DNA of 64,000 nucleotides, from assembly GCA_948470475.1 (NCBI GenBank), contig OX419336.1, forward strand, positions 25,514,005 through 25,578,004, in the 5' to 3' direction. Positions 54,481 to 64,000 of the stretch are shown piece after piece; position 1 is the first letter of the stretch; each line of letters begins with the position of its first letter. Under the pieces are notes generated by a model, which did no database searches, was not told the DNA's origin, and worked only from the letters and a program-made list of their open reading frames with translations. Position numbers and translations under genes: made by a program. The DNA comes from Galaxea fascicularis (taxonomy: Eukaryota; Cnidaria; Anthozoa; Scleractinia; Euphylliidae).

Positions 54481-56400
54481 ACTGGAGAAGATGTTTCTCA
54501 CAGCGATTTTTGTTTAGATGCAGATGAAAGTGATAAGAAGAAAAGTGGTAATGTTGATAGTGACAGTGATGACAGTGATGGCTTGGAGAACTGGGATGGA
54601 GTTTCAACAGAAGAAATGGTGAGAGATATTCCTACTGCAACTCCACTTACCTAAGCCTGAAAAGAGGAAAAGCAAACTGCAGAAGATGAATGCACTGGTA
54701 TTTTGGTTGGTTTATTTCCTTCTTCTTTGGCAGACGTCCTGCAAACTTAGTGACAATGCCCTTTGTGTGCTTACTTCAGTTCTTGGTGTTTCAGTTTCCA
54801 ATGACTTTTTAGCCAAACTTATTGTTATACTACCATCATCTTTGTATCTGCTGCACCAATTCATTAACTTGGATAGAGATTACTTTACCAAATATGTTGT
54901 CTGCCCAAAATGCACAAAGCTTTATGCTAATGATGCACACCTAATGGTAGACCAAAACAATAGAACTGTGGCTAAAAGATGTTCAAACACATTCATGTCC
55001 AGAGGGAAGAAGAAAACCTGCAATGCACAGTTGCTTAAAAAAGTGAAACTAAAAGATGGCAAATATCAGTCTTATCCAATCAATTACTACTGTTCCATCA
55101 GTACAATTGAGGAACTTGAAAGGATTCTTGGGCAAAACGGGATCCCAGTAAGTTGCAAAGAATAGAGGGAACAGCCACAAACAGAGGGAACACTCTCTGA
55201 TGTCTACAGTGGCTAAATATGGAAGAATTTTAAGAATTATCAGGAAAATCCTTTTCTTCGTCTTCCAAGGAATTATGGACTGATGCTGAACTTTGATTTT
55301 TTCCAACTAATCAAACATTGCAAGGATTATTCGGTTGGAGTTCTTTATTTGGTTCTTTTAAATTTCCAGAGGCACTTGCGATTCAAATGGGAAAATGTGA
55401 TTGTTGTTGGCATTGTTCCCTCTTTAGATGGAGAACCAAAGTCTCTCAATGAGTTTCTACAACAAGCAGTTGATGACCTGCAGGCTCTTTGGAAAGGTGT
55501 ACAACTGAAGTCTAGCCTTAGTTCCGTTTCATTCAAATTCCATGCAACATTGTTATGCCTAACAGCTGCTATCCCTATAGCATGGAAGTGATGCGGCTTC
55601 AAAGGACACATTGCACATCAAGGTTGCTCTCGTTACCTCAAAGTGTTTCTAGGTAGATTTGGAGAGAAGAGAGATTATTCAGGTTTTGACTGGGAAAACT
55701 GGCCATCTACTGACAGGCAGCACAAGTCAAATGCCAGAAGACTAGAGTCATGTAAGACTGTCACAGCTAGGAACAAATTGAGTAAAGAATTTGGCATTAC
55801 TCACAGGAGTCGTTTGTTATATCTTGAATATTTTGAATTGTTCATTTTCGCACAGTGCATAACCAATGTATAACTTATTTCTGGGAACTGCAAAGTATGT
55901 CATCAAACTGTGGGATAACCAAGGTGTGATTAAGAAGAAAGAGATGAAGCACCTTGAGAAAAGTACAATGGAGATGGATATTCCCAACTGACATGGGGTG
56001 TTTGCCAAAGAAATTCTATTCAATGTATGCCCTTAAAGGAGTTATTGAAGAAAGTCATCTGTGGTGTTGGCAAACCTGGTAAATATTTGTGTTGATGCAC
56101 TCTCACTACTTTAGATCTGCACCGAGCTGCCCTGCTCCTACTGAAATTTTGCAAGAAGTTTGAAAAATTGTTGGGAAAAAAGCTTTCACTACAAACATCC
56201 ATCTTCACTGTCACTTAAAGAACATTATTGTGGACCATGGTCCAGTCCATAGTTTTTGGTGTTTCATTTTCGAAAGGTACAATGGTATCATGGGAAGCGT
56301 TTCTACAAACCAGATCTTTGGAACTCAGTTAATGAGAAAGTTAATACTTTCTCGATTTCTTGACAGTGTTCAGCTGCCATCACAGTACAGAACTTAATTT
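54481..56400 (+). pseudogene. tnp2-like (CACTA-type) transposase
   Basis: An acidic lead (54481-54650), then L-V-Y-F-L-L-L-W-Q and S-D-N-A-L, V-V-C-P-K-C-T-K-L-Y with C-S-N-T-F (zinc region), and I-S-T-I-E-E-L-E-R-I-L. After stops near 55165-55205: P-R-N-Y-G-L-M-L-N-F-D-F-F-Q, Y-S-V-G-V-L-Y-L-V-L-L-N, V-G-I-V-P-S-L-D-G-E-P-K-S-L-N. Then C-G-F-K-G-H-I-A-H-Q-G-C-S, Y-S-G-F-D-W-E-N-W, and decayed blocks to about 56380. The second-domain I-D-P-M-H-N-L motif has degenerated to T-N-V near 55870. The order matches the large cnidarian family annotated as Transposase_21. Numerous frameshifts and stops. CACTA ends were not found. Confidence 0.65.
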
Positions 56401-56664
56401 GAACACTTGCTGTGCAATCCATCTACAGTACTGTGCAAACGTAATGAGAGCGAATTTCGATGAAATTCGTGGTTTGTTCTCATCGAAAATTCGGCGAAAT
56501 TTCGCACATTTGACATGTGAAATTTCGCGGAAGTCGGCGAAAATTCGTAAGATTACGCGAAATTTACATCCAATGCCACCATAAGTAATCCTCTGCTGTA
56601 AACTGCCAGCTCATTATAGTGGAGCTCCGGCGGCCCAAAGGGCCGCCAAGCAAAGCCCCATAAC

Positions 56665-56697
<33 letters not shown>

Positions 56698-56864
56698 ACC
56701 TTGGCTAGCGGTATTGCTCGTGGGCATGACCAACGACGATGACCTTGTACAATAATTAATAATGTCCTAATAATAATAATATTCCAACATGGTGGCCATA
56801 CTCCAACTGACCACCTAGTTTACAGCGGACATCTTTGATATTAGACATCCACCACAGATGAACT
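56401..56864. other. No gene; CGAAATTTCG-rich patch
   Basis: 56440-56570 has repeated CGAAAATTCG and CGAAATTTCG words similar to the 37.1-kb array; then a (TAA)n run near 56770. Confidence 0.4.
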
Positions 56865-57510
56865 TTGCTCACGAGGGCTGATTGTTTGCCATCTTCATGT
56901 GATTCTAGGGCCAAAGAGCGAAAATATGTTTTTGACGTCCTAAAGGTCAATGGCTACCCAAACACTTTCCTTCGTAACTGCTTAAAACCAGTTACTCCTT
57001 CTCTTAACACCTCCGGGGACGAGGTTTCAGCTACAGGTTTTGCCATCATCCCGTACATCCGCGGTGTTACAGAACCCATTAAGAGAGTTTTGTCTAGCCA
57101 CAATGTTAAAGTTGCAGAAAAAACCTTTTCAGACGTTGAGTCATATTTTTGCCAAACCTAAGGATCCTGTGTTGAAAGAACAACGAACTGACGCTGTTTA
57201 TTCTATTCCATGCAATGACTGTGATCATGAGTACATCGGACAGACCAAGTGTCAGCTTGGCACGCGTTTAAAAGAGCATCAAAAAGCAGTTTTTCTTTGC
57301 AAAAAGGAAAATTCCGCTTTGTTGGAACATGCTTCCCAAACCAACCATACAATAGCGTGGGATAATTCCAAAATTATCACCACTAACCGGCGGTACCATC
57401 AACGGCTTTGTTTGGAAGCTTAGCACATCAACTCCGCCCACACTCCTTTAAACCATGACGATGGTGGCCTTTTACCTGACACCTATTTACACCTCATCAA
57501 AACAAAAGGT
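56865..57510 (+). pseudogene. Penelope-like GIY-YIG endonuclease region
   Basis: R-K-Y-V-F-D-V-L-K-V-N-G-Y-P and Y-I-R-G-V-T-E-P-I-K-R-V-L, then after a frameshift near 57145 F-A-K-P-K-D-P-V, D-A-V-Y-S-I-P-C, H-E-Y-I-G-Q-T-K (Y-I-G intact), L-G-T-R-L-K-E-H-Q, L-L-E-H-A-S-Q-T-N-H-T-I-A-W. TAG at 57421 replaces the expected tryptophan of E-A-W. It continues H-I-N-S-A-H-T-P-L-N to about 57513. This is a different Penelope subfamily from the 22-kb copy. The RT itself is missing, so only the 3' part of the element was inserted or survives. Confidence 0.75.
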
Positions 57511-57561
57511 CGTTAATTAGTAAGCGTATAAAAGGCTCCTTTTTGCAACACTAGATCACCC

Positions 57562-57592
57562 CTGATGAAGGCACTAGACAGGAGTGTCGAAA
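57562..57592 (+). ncRNA. Hammerhead-like core at Penelope 3' end
   Basis: CTGATGA (57562-57568), a six-pair stem II (GGCACT/AGTGTC with one GU), then GAAA (57589-57592) followed by CGTTGGGT. The upstream stem III arm that would pair with CGTTGGG is not obvious, so this may be half of a dimeric or a decayed ribozyme. Confidence 0.45.
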
Positions 57593-57599
57593 CGTTGGG

Positions 57600-58079
57600 T
57601 CATGAATTGTAACTTTTTAAGTTACATTCATCAAATTTCAAACCAGAGTAGCATCAAACCATGTCTCATCACATCCATGTTATGATCAATTGACACCTGT
57701 CAAAACAACATATCCGCTGACCAGTATCACATGATCATATTGCGGACTCAAGTTATGAGCTGTTGAGGTCAGCTGTTTTTTAAGTTAACCGCTGACCAGA
57801 TACTGGTTTTCAATTGGATTGCAGGCTCAGACCAGACCAAAACGAGGCTTAATTTTTTGCCAGGATCAACAGATCTCCGTCTTGTATAAACAATATTCGC
57901 CGCCTACCTTTCGCCACCTATTATTTCTCAGTTCTTTTTTTGTTTAAACCGATGAGAATCAGCCTTTGGATGTTGAGAGCAGCAAATTGGATCGCCTGGC
58001 TTTACTATTTTATAGTTTACAGATCTGTATGTGAGATAAAAAAATCGTGTGGTTTGGCAGGGTTTTATTAAGGCGGCGC
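57600..58079. other. No gene recognised
   Basis: Two inexact copies of CCGCTGACCAG(A)TAC at about 57715 and 57790; otherwise featureless. Confidence 0.35.
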
Positions 58080-58920
58080 TGTCTTTGATTGCTGACTTTT
58101 GCTGTGTATTAAACTGGATGGTTTTGCCGCTAAAATTTCTTAATTGAAGAAGCTTCCTTGGTAGACATGGGAAGTAACAAAGTGACGGTGAAAAACTTCA
58201 AGGCCCACTAAGGAATTTTCTTTTTTTAGCAAATGAATACTTTTGTGTGAAATGACTGCTTCTGCTTTAGCTCTGTGTTTGGAGTGATTGTGGACTGACT
58301 TAAGCTTAAACTGCCCGCAGGTTAGTACTCTTGTTGTGTCTTTTATATGGCATATAGTGATTTGTCTCTGTGACTACAAGTTATGTTTGTTACTTGTCTT
58401 AGTTTTCCAATTTCTACGAGGAACGCAGAAGAAACATTTGCCGGCATCGTTCTTTGCTTTCTTACGTTTTGTTGTTTTCATGCTGTTTGGACTAAAAAAT
58501 GCTCGTCTTTTTTCCAAATGCATATTTTCTATCCAATATTTCATTTTGGATCCTAAACTCTTCACTCACTCAAGAATTGGTTGAAGAAAAACCAAGCAAA
58601 GTCCGGACAGTTTATATCCTCAGCTTCACTTTGTTGACATTATTGGAAACTCCCAAAGAGTAATCAACAACTCATTGCCAAATGTAAACACAGCGATTTT
58701 TAACAGCTGCAACATTGGAAATCCCAGCAATATGTTGTCCCTCAACAGCAATTGTCGTTGTTAGTTAAAAAAAATCGCAGACTTTCAAGGCTATTGCACT
58801 AAAAACTTTGTCCTTTGTTCAATGTTTATGCCTGAAAAATGTTTTTCAGAAATCCTGAATGAGATGTTATCATTAACAGTGATATAAAAAAATAATACCA
58901 CACACGACTTGTAGTCAAGG
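58080..58920 (-). repeat. Dispersed ~0.85-kb repeat, inverted copy
   Basis: Reverse complement matches 38350-39250, about 75-80% identical by eye, with shared landmarks at both ends (ACGACTTGTAGT near 58905; AGGAAGCTTCTTCAA inverted near 58147). Confidence 0.75.
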
Positions 58921-60097
58921 TTTCTTGTTTGCAATATTTGTAATTGATCGGAGTCAAGAATAAAACCATTCTCAACATCACTAGATAATTGCAGTTGATC
59001 ACCTGAGTTGATTCACGCAAAAATAATATGCTCGATAAGTCTGTCACAGTCACTTTTCTTTGATGTTATTGTAAAAAGGACATCGACAGCACTTTCTATC
59101 GTCTTTACTGTAATAGATCACAACAATGACACCATAAAATGTTCAAAACAAGGTGAGAAAAGTCCTTTTGTTCTTTTATGGGCGGTATCGAAGAGTGCTC
59201 ACTTTGGAGTTTTATCGCACTTTTGTTGTAAAATGTTTTGTTTTGATAGATTAAAATGTCACCGATACATGTTAGAATTTGTGACTCACCCAAAGGACAT
59301 AACCGGTTGTGAAGTTGGATTTAATAGTGGGACACTAGAAGTGTTAACCTAGTTTAGTGATTTTTACCACTTGTATATAAATGTGATCAGATGTAATTAA
59401 GCTGTGATGAAGAAAAGTTTGTTAATCGTTTTTCCTCATCAGAATCATATAGTTCCTGAGCCACAAAGGCTGATGATATTTCGAAAATCTACGTTTGCAC
59501 TTGATTGAATGGTAGCTTTGGCTCTGCAGCAAAAGAGTAAAAAAATGTTTCACAATATAGAGAAGTCTTTACTGGAGTCATGGCTTGAGTCCTGTGGCAT
59601 TGCCATATTAGTTTATCTGTAAATGCTAATATTAAGGAAATAACTGTGGAGCTCCGCTTTTAGGCTTGCCTAAATATATATATATATATATATATTACAG
59701 TATGTCTACCACCCCATAAATGGAGTTGACTGGTCTGACCTTACCCATCTTAAGGCAGATTTACACGGCATGATTTTTGCTTACAACTGTTGCATGCAAC
59801 TTATGTAGCAAGCCACATGTCTTTGCCTGTGTTTTGTGGCATAAACCTGATGAAAACCTTGATTGATTGGGAAATCCTACCAAGACCTGGAAGCTCAACG
59901 ACTTTTTGGCATGTAGTCCTTCACATATTTTGCCTGTGCAGAGAATTTACTGTAGATTTGCTGCTGCAGAAACACAAGTAGAGGGAGAACGAACAATAAT
60001 TGCAACTGGTCCTTTTGACAGCAAACACCTTTACCTGAAGGAGTCAAAAACACGACAACGTGTGTCCTTGGGTTGCCTGGTGACTTCTTTATCTGTT
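58921..60097. other. No gene recognised
   Basis: (AT)n microsatellite at about 59671-59694. Short frames near 59008-59350 and 59790-60170 show no domain. Confidence 0.4.
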
Positions 60098-60560
60098 TGC
60101 AACAGAAACACTGGGGCATTCAGTTGCCTTTGTCAACTAACTTTTGCTAATAATTGCTTGTTTGGAGTGTAAGCCAGCAGTTTTGAAAATCACCAGTATT
60201 AGATTATTACCACTATTACTCTTTCTGTTGTTAATTGGGTTATCTGACTACCAGCTCTCAACAGAAACACTGGGGGGTTCAGTTGCCTGTGTCAACTAAC
60301 TTTTACTAATGTTGCTTGTTTGGAGTGAAAGCTAGCAGTTTTGAAAGCACTGGTATTGAATTGTTACTAGTGTGACCTGTTTATCTGTTCACAACAGATT
60401 CACTGGAGCATTTCAGTATTTGCATAACTTTTTACTTACTGTTTGTTTTGAGTCTAAGCTAGCATTGTATCTGTTGTGTAGTTGCGTGAACTGTTTTATG
60501 TGAGCAAAACAGATGCACTGGGATATTTATTTGCTTGTGCTTCCAGTTTTGAAAGTTTTT
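60098..60560 (+). repeat. Four-copy ~120-160-bp tandem repeat
   Basis: Units begin near 60098, 60255, 60391 and 60507 with CAACAGA(A)AC/TTCACTGG and include TTGCTTGTTTGGAGT and AGCAGTTTTGAAA. The last two are more diverged. Confidence 0.8.
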
Positions 60561-60730
60561 CACCACTGAAATCAAAATGGGCTTTGACACAAGCAAGCAA
60601 CTAAGGATACAAGGCAAGTTGGTTGTATTTGGAAAAATGTTTTGAATGTCCTTAAGTGTCTTTTTTTTCTTTCTTGCATCTGTAACACAACACCCCAGAT
60701 TCTAGCAAGGGACGTTTCCCAACTGATTCT

Positions 60731-60985
60731 AGGTGGTATGGCCAAGCGGTTAGAGCATTAGTCTTTCAATCTGGAGGTCACAAGTTCAAGTGTTACCCTG
60801 GCTGCTAACTGGAGTTGTTTCTCAGTAGTCTTAAATTCAAATCCTTGACCACGCTTATAAATAGCCAGGTGGTTTGCCTCCGGCCAGTTAGTGTTGTTAA
60901 CCTTGTTATGTTTCAGTTATTTGCTCAGCTCAACTAGTCTTTGCGCTATGAATACTGCCCAGGGTAAACACAGGAGCTATTATAT
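60731..60985 (+). mobile_element. tRNA-derived SINE (plus orientation)
   Basis: A box TGGCCAAGCGG (60739-60749); decayed B box AGTTCAAGTGT (60783-60793). The body shares AATCCTTGACC-like, AATAGCCAGGTGGTTTGCC and CCAGGGTAAA phrases with the 18.4-kb copy, so both belong to one family. Older than that copy, judging by the B box. Confidence 0.7.
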
Positions 60986-61087
60986 ATCTCATTGCATTGT
61001 GAGCTTGGGAAACATATGTAAGGACACAAAGATTTTGGTATTATCAACAGAGTTGATAAATGTAAATTGACCACCGTACAGGGATTC

Positions 61088-61128
61088 TAAAAGCTGACGT
61101 TTCAAGCGCTAGCCCTTCGTCAGAGAGA
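61088..61128 (-). other. Penelope-end / hammerhead-like motif
   Basis: On the minus strand: CTGACGAAGGGCTAGCGCTTGAAACGTCAGC. This resembles CTGATGA...GAAAC with one core change (CTGACGA), like degenerate Penelope termini. No coding sequence attached. Confidence 0.4.
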
Positions 61129-61342
61129 ATCATTGTGTACTATTTCCCCACTGACGCAGCACCACAGTTTCTTTAGAAACTATCCCCTTTATTCATATGT
61201 AAGGACAGTTTTAAGATATTCTGAACCTAAATCCCGAGGAATTAGTTACTGACAATGGACCAATCACGGACTTTATTTTTTTGTGACAGAAAGTTGACAC
61301 TGAGGCATGCATTCAACCAAAACATTTCACACATGAAACTCA

Positions 61343-61801
61343 ATGAACATCGAAAGAAGGGAAGAAGGCTGTACTTCAAAAACCTTCGAAAAGAGGAGGA
61401 AAGAGGAAGAAAGGAAGAAACGCAAGCAGCAAAGACTGAAGCAGTTTGACAGCATCAGAAGTAGGTTGGCAAAGGGTGAAAAACCAGATCCAGGATCTTT
61501 GGGACTGTTAAACGACGACTTGGAAGTGGAATTAGGCAACCATTCGGGAAGCACATCAGCCTTCCCTGGTGAAAAAGCAAGTGAAAACAACAACTGCACA
61601 GTAACTAACGTTGAACAAGTGGATGCTGTGCCACTTGCCTGTTTCCATGGGGCACCAGACATTGTTTCTGCGAGTGGATTTCACAGCATAGCCAGCGATA
61701 CATACTCCTTTGCCAAACTGATTGATTTCCTCTGCAATAACGCTGGTATGAATATGGGCAGTGCCAAACACATATTGGCTAAATGTTGTGCCAGCTATTA
61801 G
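61343..61801 (+). CDS. Hypothetical charged protein
   Basis: 152 open codons. The first ~40 are K/R/E-rich (F-E-K-R-R-K-E-E-E-R-K-K-R-K), likely a helix or coiled coil. The rest, with I-D-F-L-C-N-N-A-G and A-K-H-I-L-A-K, is unfamiliar. No partner gene; may be a chance or fragmentary frame. Confidence 0.3.
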   Translation: MNIERREEGCTSKTFEKRRKEEERKKRKQQRLKQFDSIRSRLAKGEKPDPGSLGLLNDDLEVELGNHSGSTSAFPGEKASENNNCTVTNVEQVDAVPLACFHGAPDIVSASGFHSIASDTYSFAKLIDFLCNNAGMNMGSAKHILAKCCASY

Positions 61802-62257
61802 AAAACTTATTTGTGAGACAACACTTGGAGAATAGAGACACTAAATGTGCATCAGACTTATAGTGATTGTTTTCTACAGAAAACCAAGTAGGATTTACAC
61901 AAGGCAAACCATATTGATTTTTTGATGGGGCAGGACAGTTTCAGTAGTGCTCCTCTTTTAATGTGATGCAAAATTCTGAAGATAAATCGAAATCAGAATT
62001 TTGAAGAATTCCAGTTGCCCTCTATAGTGTGAAGCTGAAATGTGAAATCAAAGGCCAAAACCGGCCGTAAATACGCGCGATAATAAACGAACCCTCCCTA
62101 CCCTCCGAAAGTGTTTTTGTCCTATTTTGTAGTCATAGATACCATGACAATAAATTAACCAATAAGATGCTGTTTTGCACATTTTTTGACAGGTTATGAC
62201 AGGAGCCACGAGGTCTGGAATTCCTCAGAATTTTTTTGTCTCGCGCAATCGATTGCA
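61802..62257. other. No gene; left flank of piggyBac 3
   Basis: AT-rich. No TTAA-anchored CCCTTTC end found. Confidence 0.35.
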
Positions 62258-63945
62258 ATGGCTGACAATGGCGATCACGTTTCAGATGACGCACCAGATT
62301 TCGAGGACTCACGAGACGAAGATAGTTTCTATGGGTTTGATGCTGGGGGGAATAATTCTAATGATGATTCTGACTTGGTGAGCAATGATGACGAAGAAGC
62401 TGAAGGAGACGCACAACCAGAGGTAAGTGATGAAGAAGATCCCGATGAACTTCAATGGTCCGATCAGCTCTCCGATCTCTGTATTCCCGATTTCGTTGAG
62501 GCTTCTGGCATTAGATTTCAGCTCCCTGATGACCCTAAACCAATAGATTTCTTTTTAGCTTTTGTAGGCAATGATTTGTTGACTGAGATCATGAATGAAA
62601 CTAACGTGTACACTCGTGAAAAGCTTGCGGAATTCCCCACGCGTCTCGCCAATTTTCAAGCTGTCACACTCGCTGAAATGAAAGCTCTTATTGCCGTAAA
62701 TATAATTATGGGCATGGTTAGGCTGCCAAGTGTAAGTCCTTACTGGTCTAGTGATGATTTTTTTTGGTAATCTAAGTATAAAGAAAGTAATGCAGAGGAA
62801 TAGGTTTGTTGAATTAAGTAGTTTTTTTGCATTTCCATGATTCCTCTCAAGAAATAGCCTGTGGATCTCCAGGATATGATCGACTTTTCAAGGTAAGGCC
62901 TGTGATAAATCATGTTCGATCTAAGTGCGAAACTAATTTCAGTCCAACTAAAAATATTTCTGTTGATGAAGGTATGGTTCCCTTTAGAGGTAGGCTTTCT
63001 TTTCGACAATATATGCTGGCAAAGCCCACGAAATACGGGATCAAAGTTTGGATGGCCACCGACTCAAGCAACGAGTATATATTGAATTTTGATTTGGGGA
63101 AAGGCAGGTCACCGGCAAATCCATGGGCTGGGTTATGATGTTGTGACCAAGATGATCACCCCGTTTATGAACAAAAACCACCATGTTCGCTTTGATAATT
63201 TTTTCAGTTCCATTAGGTTGTTAGAGCATTTACGGGTTCAGAACACTTTCGCTTGCACGACCGTGTGGGTAGACTTGCCACCATGTGCTAAGCAAAAATT
63301 GTGTCCCGGAGAGAAGGTTATTAGGCAAAAAGGTAAGATAGTTTTCACGAAATGGCACGACAAAAGGGATGTCAGTGTCATTTCTTGAAATTTAAGTCCA
63401 AATTCTCCTGATGTTGTCATTCGAAGACACAATCAGCAGGTCAGCAAGCCAGCCATAATCACCCAGTACAATGAACACATGGGAGGGGTCGACCTTGCCA
63501 ATCAATTTCGTAAGTATTGTTTTATTGGTCGTTCTTGTAAGAAGTGGTATAAGTATTTGTTTTGGTTTGCAATTGATGTGTCAGTTTGCAATGCTTTTAT
63601 AGCACAGAATCATTTTCTTACAGGGGCAGGTAAGGCTAAATTGAAGCAGGTAGATTTTTGCACTGGGCTTTCAAAACAACTCATTGCGGGGTTTTCTTCC
63701 AGCGTTTCAGCCACTTAGTCAGCTAAACACTGCAAAATTGAAAATCTTTCCCTTCGGGTGGGAAATGCTGGCAAACATTTCTGTGAAAAAACTTAAGGCA
63801 GTGTGTTCAGTGTAAAAGAGTAGGAATTAGGACTCCCTCTGGGCGGCCTGTGGAAACTAGTTTTCATTGCCTGCAGTGCGAGGTAGCTTTGTGGAAGGTA
63901 AATTGTTTTGCTATTTATCATGCGGTTACTCTTGGTTAAACTTTT
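62258..63945 (+). pseudogene. piggyBac transposase, copy 3
   Basis: M-A-D-N-G-D-H-V, acidic N-terminus to about residue 75, then F-V-G-N-D-L-L and P-Y-W-S-S-D-D. Frameshifts near 62765 and 63100, a TGA at 63386. All three catalytic aspartates survive: 62965 (V-D-E-G-M), 63194 (F-D-N-F-F-S-S) and 63491 (G-G-V-D-L-A-N-Q). Beyond the stop at 63716 the cysteine-rich domain continues in another frame: C-V-Q-C-K-R...C-L-Q-C-E...C-F-A-I-Y-H-A-V (about 63800-63940). Same subfamily as copy 2 (K-P-T-K-Y-G-I-K-V-W-M-A-T-D-S-S-N). The right end lies outside the window. Confidence 0.8.
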
Positions 63946-64000
63946 TCGTTTCCTGAGTCCTTGGCTGCTGTTTAATCCGTGATGTGATCTGCAAGAAACT

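Overview
Eukaryotic nuclear DNA, AT-rich, with GT-AG introns and dispersed TTAGGG-type repeats. The mix of element families is what I know from anthozoan cnidarians (corals and sea anemones): three piggyBac copies, a DIRS/Ngaro-type tyrosine-recombinase retroelement, Penelope-like elements with hammerhead ribozymes, a CR1 retrotransposon, THAP/DDE_4 transposases, YqaJ and SWIM proteins, a protein-primed type DNA polymerase B, a RecQ-like helicase and tRNA-derived SINEs. The species cannot be fixed from sequence alone. I see no intact ordinary host gene; almost every coding stretch is a transposon gene or a repeat-like family, and most carry stops or frameshifts.

Layout. 0-1.2 kb: unidentified tandem cysteine-rich modules. 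1.66-4.05 kb: 3' half of a DIRS/Ngaro element with an open tyrosine recombinase. 4.3-12 kb: decayed integrase-like exon (-), CCAATG tandem array, recombinase-like remnant, then Kolobok-like exons split by a complete two-gene Tc1/mariner-like element (6822-10291). 13-14.75 kb: piggyBac 1. 17-19.5 kb: zinc-finger recombinase-like pseudogene with a SINE inside. 21.9-23.5 kb: 5'-truncated Penelope element between inverted pLTRs, each with a hammerhead. 24.1-26.7 kb: piggyBac 2 with TTAA ends. 27.2-29.7 kb: RecQ-like pseudogene with a duplicated 3' part. 30.7-31.4 kb: Harbinger. 33.2-38.1 kb: DNA polymerase B (-) split by a 2.5-kb element with a TA target duplication. 38-39.3 kb: palindromes and a dispersed repeat.

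About 41.36-54.36 kb reads as one two-gene transposon: a THAP-DDE_4 transposase enters from the left and a SWIM-YqaJ-PHD protein from the right, with related inverted sequence before both start codons. It has been interrupted by a MITE, a 1.8-kb element with a 9-bp target duplication, a CR1 (itself interrupted) and a Penelope pLTR fragment. The 34954-37470 element has the same gene order but lacks its middle. 54.5-64 kb: tnp2-like pseudogene, Penelope GIY-YIG fragment, inverted copy of the 38-kb repeat, minisatellite, SINE, and piggyBac 3 running to the window edge.

How the genes work together: these are mostly independent parasites inserted into one another. The functional pairings that can be argued are transposase plus accessory protein within single elements: THAP-DDE with SAP/SWIM/YqaJ, and Tc1-like DDE with a zinc-knuckle coiled-coil protein.
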